A stretch of DNA of 44,522 bases, taken from positions 1 to 44,522 of the forward strand of contig CACZAR010000006.1 of the NCBI GenBank assembly GCA_902779135.1, in the 5' to 3' direction. The DNA is from an uncultured Coriobacteriaceae bacterium. Lineage in GTDB: Bacteria > Actinomycetota > Coriobacteriia > Coriobacteriales > Eggerthellaceae. Position 1 is the stretch's first letter. Every line of letters begins with the position of its first letter. Under the pieces are notes generated by a model that was given only the letters and a program-made list of their open reading frames with translations, was not told where the DNA came from and made no database searches. Below are positions 1 through 6,233 of this stretch, in pieces. The translations under genes and the position numbers were made by a program.

Positions 1-44
1 CCGAAGGGCGAGCCAAGAGCGGAACGCTCCAAACAAAGGCAACT

Positions 45-63
45 AAGCCGGGAAGGCCGGCTT
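45..63 (+). promoter_or_regulatory. Leader hairpin before molbindin 1
   Basis: Arms AAGCCGG and CCGGCTT (7 bp, 5-nt loop) lie 20 nt before the start codon; a second small stem, GAGCG-GAA-CGCTC, lies at 17-29. There is no T-run, so this is a leader structure rather than a clear terminator. The upstream gene and promoter lie outside the window. Confidence 0.3.
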
Positions 64-83
64 GCAAACGAAAGGAAACAAAC

Positions 84-506
84 ATGAAGATCAGCGCACG
101 CAACCAGATCAAGGGCACCGTCAAGACCGTGAAGGAGGGCGCCGTCAACGCGGTCGTCGTCATCTGCCGCGGCAACCACAACCCCATCAAGGCCGACATC
201 ACCATGGAGTCCGTCAAGGAGCTCGGCCTCGAGGAGGGCAAGGAGTGCTACGCCGTCATCAAGGCCACGAACGTGATGTTCGCCACCTCCAAGATCGAGG
301 GCATCTCCGCCCGCAACCAGATCGAGGGCACGATTGTCAAGGTCGTCGAGGGTGCCGTGAACGGCCATGTGACCATCGAGGATGCAGACGGCGTCCAGGT
401 CTCCGGCTCCATCACCAACGAGTCCATCCAGGACCTCGGCCTCAAGGAGGGCGGCAAGGCCGTCGCCATCATCAAGGCCACCGATGTGATGGTTGCTGTC
501 GACTAA
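84..506 (+). CDS. Molbindin, tandem Mop (TOBE) domains
   Basis: A 140-aa cytoplasmic oxyanion-binding protein made of two Mop domains in tandem. Each begins with the same block: ISARNQIKGTV near residue 3 and ISARNQIEGTI near residue 74. Proteins of this family assemble into rings that bind molybdate or tungstate between subunits and act as stores or metal donors. Nothing else is fused to it; there is no ModE-type helix-turn-helix. The start is fixed by GAAAGGAAAC just upstream. It is closely related in DNA and protein to the minus-strand copy at 3595-4056, which suggests a duplication kept similar by selection or gene conversion. Whether it prefers Mo or W cannot be read from the sequence. 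Confidence 0.9.
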   Translation: MKISARNQIKGTVKTVKEGAVNAVVVICRGNHNPIKADITMESVKELGLEEGKECYAVIKATNVMFATSKIEGISARNQIEGTIVKVVEGAVNGHVTIEDADGVQVSGSITNESIQDLGLKEGGKAVAIIKATDVMVAVD

Positions 507-529
507 CAACCGCTTAGTAACAGGCAAGC

Positions 530-557
530 AAAGGGCCAGGTTTAACCTGGCCCTTTT
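530..557 (+). terminator. Intrinsic terminator after molbindin 1
   Basis: A 13-bp perfect stem (AAAGGGCCAGGTT with its complement, 1-nt apex) ends in TTTT, 23 bases after the stop codon. Confidence 0.85.
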
Positions 558-611
558 GCTATACTCGAATGGAAATCAAGGTGCCGAAGCTTTTTGTTGG
601 AAGGTGCGCTG

Positions 612-1037
612 ATGAGTCCTTATGTTTGGTTGATTATCGCTGCTGTGATGGCGGTCGTCGAGATCGTCTCGTTGAGCTTGATCACCATCTGGTTCGTTGC
701 GGGTGGTATTGCGGCGTTCCTCGCCGGCTTCTTCGGAGCAGACCTTGCGGTGCAGATTGTCGTCTTCCTCGTGGTGTCGTTTGCCTGTTTGGCATTGTTC
801 CGCCCGCTCGCCATGAAGCATCGCGCTATCGGCGAGTCACATGAGAGCACCCCAGTGGGGCAGGAAGCTGTGGTTGTCGAAGCTATCAGCGGCGAGCCTG
901 GAGCTGGCCGTGTTGAGACGGCGGACCACATGACATGGGCTGCACTGTCTGCTGATAGCTCGCCTATAGAAAAGGGCGCTCGCGTACGTGTTGTCGACCA
1001 GAAGAGCGTCAGGCTCATTGTCGAACGAATCGAATGA
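612..1037 (+). CDS. NfeD-family membrane protein
   Basis: A 141-aa short-type NfeD protein. The N-terminal ~75 residues are hydrophobic with two to three membrane segments (from YVWLIIAAVMAVVEIV onward, then GGIAAFLAGFFGA and IVVFLVVSFACLALF). The C-terminal ~60 residues form the soluble OB-like domain, with a VGQEAVVVEAI start and GARVRVV near the end. NfeD proteins partner SPFH/stomatin proteins, and an SPFH gene follows 56 bp downstream. ATG at 612 is chosen over the in-frame TTG at 594 because GGAAGG sits 7 nt before it. The role is probably membrane quality control or microdomain organisation. Confidence 0.85.
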   Translation: MSPYVWLIIAAVMAVVEIVSLSLITIWFVAGGIAAFLAGFFGADLAVQIVVFLVVSFACLALFRPLAMKHRAIGESHESTPVGQEAVVVEAISGEPGAGRVETADHMTWAALSADSSPIEKGARVRVVDQKSVRLIVERIE

Positions 1038-1093
1038 ATAAAAGGGCGGTCCCTTTTGGTTAGTCCGTGTTTTTGGAGTAGAAGGAGCTGAAC

Positions 1094-2041
1094 ATGACCA
1101 TCATACTCATCGTCATACTCGCCATCGTCATTGCGCTTGGTATCACATGCGTGCGCATTGTGCCGCAAGCTGAGACCATGGTGGTCGAACGTCTGGGGTC
1201 ATACCTGACCACGTGGGGTAACGGGCTTCATTTCAAGTTGCCGCTCATCGATCGAGTGCGTGCTACGGTTTCGCTCAAGGAGCAGGTCGCCGATTTCCCG
1301 CCGCAACCGGTCATCACGAAGGACAACGTCACCATGTCTATCGACACGGTCGTGTTCTACAAGGTCATGGATCCGCGTTTGTACTGCTATGGCGTCGAGA
1401 ACCCGATTATCGCCATCGAGAACCTCACGGCGACGACGTTACGCAACATCATCGGCGACCTCGACCTCGACACGACGCTCGTGTCGCGTGACACCATCAA
1501 CGCGCAGATGCGCGCCATCCTCGACGAAGCCACCGACGCATGGGGCATCAAGGTCAACCGCGTCGAGGTGAAGAACATCACGCCGCCAGCTGCCATCCGC
1601 GAAGCCATGGAAAAGCAGATGAAGGCAGAGCGCGAGAAGCGCGAGGCCGTGCTGTTGGCCGAAGGCAAGAAGCAGAGTGCCATCACCGTCGCCGAGGGTG
1701 ACAAGCAGGCGCGCATCCTCGAGGCCGAAGCCGCGAAGCAGACGATTATCCTGGCCGCCGAGGCCGAGAAAGAACGCCAGATCCGCGAAGCAGAGGGCGA
1801 GGCGGAGGCCATTCGCAACGTTCAGCAGGCGACCGCCGACGGCATTCGCATGGTGCGCGAGGCCGGCGCCGATTCGGCCGTTTTGACGTTGCAGTCGTTC
1901 GAGGCGCTCAAGCAGGTGGCAAACGGCCAGGCAACCAAGCTCATCATCCCGTCCGACATGCAGGGCTTGGCAGGTATCGCCGCCTCGCTCAAAGAAATCG
2001 TGAAGGACGACAACGAGGAATACATCTTAGTCGAGAAGTAG
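1094..2041 (+). CDS. SPFH/Band 7 protein, stomatin/QmcA-like
   Basis: A 315-aa membrane-anchored scaffold protein. Residues ~2-22 form one hydrophobic anchor. The SPFH domain follows, with the typical run VERLGSYLTTWGNGLHF and later VEVKNITPPAAIREAM. Residues ~185-250 form an Ala/Glu/Lys-rich coiled coil, and the C-terminal ~60 residues are a stomatin-like tail. The NfeD gene immediately upstream is the usual operon partner. The ribosome binding site is GAAGGAG, about 6 nt before ATG. No protease gene is adjacent, so a role in regulating a specific protease such as FtsH is inference only. Confidence 0.9.
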   Translation: MTIILIVILAIVIALGITCVRIVPQAETMVVERLGSYLTTWGNGLHFKLPLIDRVRATVSLKEQVADFPPQPVITKDNVTMSIDTVVFYKVMDPRLYCYGVENPIIAIENLTATTLRNIIGDLDLDTTLVSRDTINAQMRAILDEATDAWGIKVNRVEVKNITPPAAIREAMEKQMKAEREKREAVLLAEGKKQSAITVAEGDKQARILEAEAAKQTIILAAEAEKERQIREAEGEAEAIRNVQQATADGIRMVREAGADSAVLTLQSFEALKQVANGQATKLIIPSDMQGLAGIAASLKEIVKDDNEEYILVEK

Positions 2042-2082
2042 CGCTCGAATCGACAGCCCCTTAAATCATTTCGCGCAAAAGA

Positions 2083-2107
2083 AAGGGCCGGCATCGAGCC
2101 GGCCCTT
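2083..2107. terminator. Convergent terminator between SPFH and rubredoxin genes
   Basis: Arms AAGGGCCGGC and GCCGGCCCTT form a 10-bp stem with a 5-nt loop. The minus-strand side is followed by TTTCTTTT, so it best serves rubredoxin; it may also stop SPFH transcripts. Confidence 0.75.
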
Positions 2108-2128
2108 ATGCGTGTGTTTACGAATTGG

Positions 2129-2284
2129 CTATTCGACAGCCTCGAACGCATCTTTGCCGAGGCCGCACCATGGGCAAACCCAATCGTCGGGAATATCCTC
2201 GAATGCGGTGCCGGGGGCGATGCCGGCATCAGGGTCGCCGACCTCGGGGTCGTACTCGAAACCGCACGGGCAAACATATTTCAT
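2129..2284 (-). CDS. Rubredoxin, 51 aa
   Basis: A small one-iron electron carrier. It begins [19 protein letters not shown], continues with GIAPGTAF, and has the second metal motif DDWVCPWCG followed by [10 protein letters not shown], the usual rubredoxin ending. The start is supported by GAGGAG, 6 nt upstream. The first metal-binding motif reads C-P-C-G (Cys5, Cys7) instead of the textbook CxxCG, so one residue is missing between the ligands; the second is a normal CPxCG (Cys37, Cys40). Rubredoxins pass single electrons to oxygen/peroxide reductases and other partners in anaerobes; no partner is adjacent. It is transcribed away from the 75-aa gene at 2370. Confidence 0.88.
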   Translation of the reverse strand: MKYVCPCGFEYDPEVGDPDAGIAPGTAFEDIPDDWVCPWCGLGKDAFEAVE

Positions 2285-2369
2285 GGTGGCTCCTCTCATC
2301 TGATTGCCAATGGTGTCATTGTATCAGGCGAAGATGTTACCGAAGCTGGATTTGCGCTAATCTGTACCC

Positions 2370-2597
2370 ATGAGTTACCGAGATGACGAAAAACGGTGGA
2401 AGCGCATCCAGGATATGCTCGCCGCTGAAGCGAGTGGGAAAACCATGCGCCCCGTGGTGTCTCAGCGCACGCTGTTCGGCATCCCTTCGACTGTCGAGCA
2501 AACCATCGAACGAATCGTCGCCGAGGACGAGGCCGAGCGTCGTGCTAAGCGCAACAACAATTCAGCTTCCTCATCCGAAAGCGATTCACCCGAATAG
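2370..2597 (+). CDS. Small hydrophilic protein, unknown
   Basis: A 75-aa protein that I do not recognise. It is highly charged, with MSYRDDEKRWKRIQDML at the start, a possible amphipathic helix over VEQTIERIVAEDEAERRAKR, and a Ser/Asn-rich tail. There is no membrane segment or signal peptide. No Shine-Dalgarno is visible, while a CTAATC-like -10 lies only about 10 nt before ATG, which would fit a leaderless transcript. It is divergent from rubredoxin with an 85-bp gap. Coding status rests on open-frame length and the composition of the product. Confidence 0.55.
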   Translation: MSYRDDEKRWKRIQDMLAAEASGKTMRPVVSQRTLFGIPSTVEQTIERIVAEDEAERRAKRNNNSASSSESDSPE

Positions 2598-2656
2598 TCA
2601 GCGACTTATCCTCAGATAACTATATATTCGCGTACAATAACCATGTTGGTTACAAG

Positions 2657-3457
2657 ATGCTTTGGAAGGATGCCAAGGTGGTTGAAGAGCTCATTGTCAT
2701 GCGCGATGACATGCGCATATACGGGAAGATTCAATATCCAGAAGGGGAAGGGCCATTTCCCGTTGCAGTGTTTTCGCACGGTTTCGGTGCCTCGCGTGTG
2801 TACGACAGCGAGATGGGAAGCGATTTCATTAAGCGTGGCATTGCGTTTGTGGCATTCGATTTCTGCGGAGGCGGCTTGGCTTCGCAAAGTGACGGAAGCA
2901 TGCTGGACATGTCGGTGCTTACCGAAGCAGCAGATCTCGAGGCTGTGATGGATGCTGTGCGCGCCCTCGACAAGATTGATTCCCAACAGTTGTTTCTCGT
3001 CGGCAGCAGCCAGGGTGGATACGTGAGCGCGTATGTTGCCGCCAAGCGACCCGCCGACGTGCGGGCGCTCGTGCTCAATTTTCCTGCATTCTGCATTGGT
3101 GACGACGCAAGGGAACGCATGAAGGAATCGCCGGACGATGACATCCCCGAGCAGGCAACGTTTGGCGGCTTGCCCATCGGCAAGCGCTATCTACAAGACG
3201 CGATGGCGGTCGATATCTATGATGTGATTGATGGATACGACGGCGACGTGCTGATCATCCACGGTTCCGACGACGAAATTGTGCCGCCTGCGTATTCGGT
3301 GCGCGCTGCACAGGTCTATGGCACGAAAGCCGAGTTGGTCGTTCTCGGCGGCATGCGCCATGGCTTCCGAAACTCGCTGCCGCAGCACTACCATCGTGCA
3401 ATCGATCTTGCAGTTTCCTTCTGCGTTGAAAAAGGACAGACCCTTCCTGACACATAA
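2657..3457 (+). CDS. Alpha/beta hydrolase (esterase-like)
   Basis: A 266-aa cytosolic serine hydrolase of the dienelactone-hydrolase/acyl-esterase type. The oxyanion region is FSHGFGASRVYD (residues ~37-48). The nucleophile elbow is LVGSSQGGY (Ser ~114), the catalytic Asp lies in IIHGSDDEIVPP, and the catalytic His in GGMRHGF. The N-terminal strand pattern MRIYGKIQYPEGEGPFPV is typical of this family. There is no signal peptide. The start is uncertain: no good ribosome binding site precedes 2657, and TACAAT about 20 nt upstream could be a -10 giving a very short leader. The substrate cannot be told from sequence. Confidence 0.85.
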   Translation: MLWKDAKVVEELIVMRDDMRIYGKIQYPEGEGPFPVAVFSHGFGASRVYDSEMGSDFIKRGIAFVAFDFCGGGLASQSDGSMLDMSVLTEAADLEAVMDAVRALDKIDSQQLFLVGSSQGGYVSAYVAAKRPADVRALVLNFPAFCIGDDARERMKESPDDDIPEQATFGGLPIGKRYLQDAMAVDIYDVIDGYDGDVLIIHGSDDEIVPPAYSVRAAQVYGTKAELVVLGGMRHGFRNSLPQHYHRAIDLAVSFCVEKGQTLPDT

Positions 3458-3461
3458 CGAA

Positions 3462-3486
3462 GAAGGCCGGCGCTAAGCCGGCCTTC
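3462..3486 (+). terminator. Hairpin after hydrolase gene
   Basis: Perfect 10-bp arms GAAGGCCGGC and GCCGGCCTTC around GCTAA, 5 nt after the stop. The T-run is poor, so it is a weak intrinsic terminator or an mRNA 3' end stabiliser. Confidence 0.6.
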
Positions 3487-3505
3487 CGCTCATTCAGGTT
3501 GTCAA

Positions 3506-3540
3506 GGTGGAACACGGGTACCTGGTACCTCCGTCCCACC
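3506..3540. repeat. REP-like palindrome, GGTACC family (copy A1)
   Basis: A 35-bp imperfect palindrome centred on GGTACC-T-GGTACC, with outer arms GGTGG and CCACC. It matches the reverse complement of copy A2 (4228-4262) along its full length with a few mismatches. The two copies flank molbindin 2 in opposite orientation. Confidence 0.75.
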
Positions 3541-3545
3541 AAAAA

Positions 3546-3574
3546 GGAGCGCCCGCGGGACCCGCGGGCGCTCC
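3546..3574 (-). terminator. Terminator of molbindin 2
   Basis: A 14-nt perfect inverted repeat (GGAGCGCCCGCGGG and its complement around one base). Read on the minus strand it is followed by TTTTT, 20 nt after the molbindin 2 stop. Confidence 0.85.
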
Positions 3575-3594
3575 GTGCGTTATCCGTCTCTTGA

Positions 3595-4056
3595 TTAGTC
3601 GACGGCGACCATCACGTCGGTGGCCTTGACGATGGCGACGGCCTTCTTGCCCTCGGCGAGCTCGAGCGCCTCGATGGCCTCGTTGGTGATGGAGCCGGAG
3701 ACGCGCACGCCGTACTCGTCCTCGATGGTCACGTGGCCGTTCACGGCGCCCTCCTTGACGGACACGACCGTGCCCTCGATCTGGTTGCGGGCGGAGATGC
3801 CGGCGATCTTCTCGGTGGCGAACATGACGTTGGTGGCCTTGATGACGGCGTAGCACTCCTTGCCCTCAGCCAGGCCGAGCTCCTTGACGGACTCCATGGT
3901 GATGTCGGCCTTGATGGGGTTGTGGTTGCCGCGGCAGATGACGACCACTGCGTTCACCGCGCCCTCGCGGATGGTCTTGACGGTGCCCTTGATCTGGTTG
4001 CGTGCGCTGATCTTCATGACGGTGCCCTTGATCTGGTTGCGTGCGCTGATCTTCAT
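3595..4056 (-). CDS. Molbindin 2 with N-terminal 13-aa duplication
   Basis: A 153-aa tandem Mop-domain oxyanion-binding protein, paralogue of the gene at 84-506. It differs in carrying MKISARNQIKGTV twice in a row at its N-terminus, because a 39-bp block is duplicated exactly. After the duplication it follows the 140-aa paralogue, with Mop 1 then Mop 2 starting ISARNQIEGTV. The upstream ATG at 4056 has GAAAGGAAAAC before it, the same site as paralogue 1, so translation should begin there. The ATG at 4017 would give a normal 140-aa product but lacks its own ribosome binding site. The promoter region carries a 10-bp-phased GTCACG array. It lies downstream of, and on the same strand as, the LysR gene. 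Confidence 0.9.
   Translation of the reverse strand: MKISARNQIKGTVMKISARNQIKGTVKTIREGAVNAVVVICRGNHNPIKADITMESVKELGLAEGKECYAVIKATNVMFATEKIAGISARNQIEGTVVSVKEGAVNGHVTIEDEYGVRVSGSITNEAIEALELAEGKKAVAIVKATDVMVAVD
3979..4056 (-). repeat. 39-bp exact tandem duplication
   Basis: Two identical 39-bp copies, 3979-4017 and 4018-4056, each encode MKISARNQIKGTV in frame. It is absent from the paralogue at 84-506, so it arose after the two genes separated. Confidence 0.95.
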
Positions 4057-4169
4057 TTTGTTTTCCTTTCGTTTCCGGCCGCCCTCCGCGGCCCGTTTGC
4101 TTCTGACAGGGACCATCATGCCACCGCCGCGTTACGCCCGGCGCCCCGCGAGCCGCCCTCCACAACTGG

Positions 4170-4206
4170 CGTCACGGTTCGTCACGCATTGTCACGCAGG
4201 CGTGAC
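4170..4206 (-). promoter_or_regulatory. Phased GTCACG operator-like array
   Basis: On the plus strand GTCACG occurs at 4171, 4181 and 4191, exactly 10 bp apart, followed by the inverted CGTGAC at 4201. The last two form GTCACGC-AG-GCGTGAC. On the minus strand 4186-4170 reads CGTGACGAACCGTGACG, matching 16 of 17 bases of the site upstream of moaA. It lies 114 bp before the molbindin 2 start. Confidence 0.65.
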
Positions 4207-4227
4207 GAAGCGTGTTTTGACACAGGG

Positions 4228-4262
4228 GGTGACACGGAGGTACCAGGTACCGGTGTGTCACC
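4228..4262. repeat. REP-like palindrome, GGTACC family (copy A2)
   Basis: Arms GGTGACAC and GTGTCACC around GGTACC-A-GGTACC, 35 bp. It lies 12 bp beyond the LysR stop codon, where it could also act as a 3' end structure for that transcript. Confidence 0.75.
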
Positions 4263-4274
4263 CAAAAGCGTTGA

Positions 4275-5183
4275 TTAGATTCGGCTCTGATCATCAAGCC
4301 AGGAGCGCACGATGTTCATGAATCGTTCTTCTTCGATTGGGCAAGGCACATCATGCCGTCGGATATAGCGGAGCACGTTACCGGCATCCACGTCCGAGAG
4401 CTCAAACGCTTGGAGTGACGAACGCCCGACAATGTACGTCGAAGGAACGATACAAACTCCCAGACCATCTTCAACTAGCGATAGGGCTAGTTCGGCTTCG
4501 CAGTCGCGCATGACGATATCGAGCTGCGTGCGCGTGCCGTCGATGAGGTGGCTGATAATCGGGTCGAAGTAAATACCGCAGGTCGGCAAAACGAATGGGA
4601 TGCCCTCGAGCTGTCTGATGCTGATGCTGCCATGAGATGATTGCTGCAGTTGAGGGGCGTCGAGGTTTGCAGACGCAACCACGACGAGCCGTTCGCGGCA
4701 AAGCACTTCCAGATCGTAGAACTCAGGATCGGGCGCGATGGGCGTGAACAGCGCGAAATCGATTTCGCTGCGTAGGAAGAGCTCATGAAGCTGCTCGAGG
4801 GTCGCCACTTGGCGAAGCTCCACAGTGCAATTGTGGAACGATTCGTAGAACTCGATGATGGGCTGGGCTAGAAGCGCGTTTGCGCGTGCCATTGAGATGC
4901 CGATGCGCAAGCGCCTCCTCTGGTGATTGAGCATGCTGTAGACCTCGCGCCGCATGCTGTTCTCAGCTGCAACAGCGCGTCGTGCGTATCGAACAACGAT
5001 TTCGCCGGCAGCTGTCGGGCGGATTGAAGCTGTCGTGCGTTCGAACAGTTCGATGCCCAGTTTGGTTTCCAATCGTTTCAGTCGTTGTGAGAGCGCAGGC
5101 TGCGAGATGTGCATCGCATGAGCTGCTTTGCTAATCGACCGATGCTCGGCGATAGCTGCTATGTACTTGAAATCGTCGTTCAC
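4275..5183 (-). CDS. LysR-family transcriptional regulator
   Basis: A 302-aa DNA-binding regulator. The winged helix-turn-helix occupies residues ~1-60, with the family signature ISKAAHAMHISQPALSQRL followed by TKLGIELFER. The remainder is a periplasmic-binding-protein-like effector domain, with RLRIGISMARANALLAQP at its start and VEDGLGVCIVPSTYIV near the end. The effector is unknown. It is transcribed divergently from the gene at 5317, the classic arrangement for a LysR target, and stands between the two molbindins and the Mo/W island, so metal-linked control is possible but inferred. The intergenic region contains GAATAATT at 5288. Confidence 0.92.
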   Translation of the reverse strand: MNDDFKYIAAIAEHRSISKAAHAMHISQPALSQRLKRLETKLGIELFERTTASIRPTAAGEIVVRYARRAVAAENSMRREVYSMLNHQRRRLRIGISMARANALLAQPIIEFYESFHNCTVELRQVATLEQLHELFLRSEIDFALFTPIAPDPEFYDLEVLCRERLVVVASANLDAPQLQQSSHGSISIRQLEGIPFVLPTCGIYFDPIISHLIDGTRTQLDIVMRDCEAELALSLVEDGLGVCIVPSTYIVGRSSLQAFELSDVDAGNVLRYIRRHDVPCPIEEERFMNIVRSWLDDQSRI

Positions 5184-5287
5184 AAAGTGCTTTCCGCCCG
5201 AGCAGAGATTCCTCGTCCCTGCGATTCATCATTGTTGATGTTTCCTTTCAGGCTTATAACAAAAACCAATAAACCATCCTCTAGAAA

Positions 5288-5311
5288 GAATAATTCGCAT
5301 CTAGATATACT
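5288..5311 (+). promoter_or_regulatory. Divergent control region: GAATAATT and TATACT -10
   Basis: GAATAATT at 5288-5295 recurs upstream of the island's transport genes. TATACT at 5306-5311 is a good -10 for the rightward gene; transcription would then begin near 5318, downstream of the first ATG. Confidence 0.45.
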
Positions 5312-5316
5312 AGACC

Positions 5317-5937
5317 ATGTCGAGCCGGTATGGAAGCCGGCCAGTCGAGAAAGGATTAATCCAATGGAGAAGCTTCGACGTTCCTGCTGACGAGCAGGAA
5401 ATCTATGCAAAGGTCGAAGACATCATGGCACGCAACCCCATGTCGTCCAAACTTTCCGATGAGGACCTTGCGGTTCTGCGCGCTTATCTGCCGGCTATCG
5501 GTTGCGATGAGATCTCTCAGGACGAGCGCTTCTCTCTGCAGGGCAAGGGCATCGTGACGAAGACCGCTGAGGGTTGCGGCGTTGCCGCCAAGGCAACCGG
5601 CGAGCTCGATGTCAGCAGCCGTTGGGAGCTCCATCACGACCGCAAGCAGTGGTCGGGCACCATGAAGGTTGAGCGCTTGGGCGGCGAGGCTCAGGTGAAG
5701 GAGCTGACCTTCGACTTCTACTACATGTCAATCGGTCAGGACGTCGACGGCAACTTCATCGTGCTGTACAACGAGCACTACACCCGCTCGTTCAACGATC
5801 CATACCATCTGGCCGACTTCAACAACGGCGGCCAGGCTCAGGCCATTCGTTACGACATCTCCAAGCACATCCAATGGGGCTTCTACATGCATGTCAAGTG
5901 CTCGCTGCGCACCGACGAGGGCTCGCTGGTACTCTAA
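5317..5937 (+). CDS. Conserved-looking protein, unknown; 5' end possibly frameshifted
   Basis: The open frame encodes 206 aa, and I do not recognise the family. It is soluble and without a signal peptide: an acidic helical N-terminal part (FDVPADEQEIYAKVEDIM, then MSSKLSDEDLAVLRAYLP) and a beta-rich C-terminal part with SSRWELHHDRKQW, FDFYYMSIGQ and QWGFYMHVKCSL. The first in-frame ATG (5317) has no ribosome binding site and lies on top of the probable transcription start. A well-placed GAAAGGA precedes another ATG at 5364 in a different frame, which would read MEKLRRSC then stop. A +1 shift after the third codon would give MEKFDVPADEQEIY, so the true start may be 5364 with a one-base insertion. 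It is divergent from the LysR gene and likely its target. Confidence 0.65.
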   Translation: MSSRYGSRPVEKGLIQWRSFDVPADEQEIYAKVEDIMARNPMSSKLSDEDLAVLRAYLPAIGCDEISQDERFSLQGKGIVTKTAEGCGVAAKATGELDVSSRWELHHDRKQWSGTMKVERLGGEAQVKELTFDFYYMSIGQDVDGNFIVLYNEHYTRSFNDPYHLADFNNGGQAQAIRYDISKHIQWGFYMHVKCSLRTDEGSLVL

Positions 5938-5968
5938 GCATCTTCAACAAAAAGGAGAGCAAGTGGGG

Positions 5969-5995
5969 AGGCCGTCCGTAAGGGCGGCCTTTTTT
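5969..5995 (+). terminator. Intrinsic terminator
   Basis: AGGCCGTCC pairs with GGGCGGCCT (one G-T wobble, 4-nt GTAA-type loop region), followed by TTTTTT. It closes the unit that contains the 5317 gene. Confidence 0.85.
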
Positions 5996-6103
5996 ATGAT
6001 GTTCAACCACGCGCTGCTGTTCGGTTCACATGCGGCGGTGTTTTTCGGCATCCGACGAATTGCCTGAAAGACTGAAAGCATGCCAGCGAGAGTCGAACTG
6101 ACC

Positions 6104-6233
6104 AATTATTCAAACTTGACAATAAAACTAGGTTGAAAATAGTAATAATAAAGAATAGCCTCAAATTAGATAGCTTATCCGCATTGGGAAGGACAGGCGC
6201 GAAGTCGCCAATCCGAAAGGAAGTGAGTGTCTA
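6104..6233 (+). promoter_or_regulatory. AT-rich promoter region of the first MolABC-like operon
   Basis: An AT-rich stretch in a GC-rich genome, with AATTATTC at 6104-6111, TTGACA at 6116 and several TAATAA-like boxes. Downstream, GGCG-CGAAGT-CGCC forms a small stem in the leader, and GAAAGGAAG precedes the ATG at 6234. The leader is long enough to hold a regulatory RNA, but I could not match it to a known class. Confidence 0.4.

Noticed and set aside
62..517. 151-codon frame overlapping molbindin 1
   Set aside because: Its product is almost entirely Arg, Gly, His and Gln, typical of an out-of-frame reading of a GC-rich gene; the molbindin frame is clear.
5996..6233. Possible riboswitch (Moco or cobalamin) in the leader of the first binding-protein gene
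   Set aside because: Small stems such as GGCG-CGAAGT-CGCC are present, but I could not find the conserved core of either class. A covariance-model search would decide.
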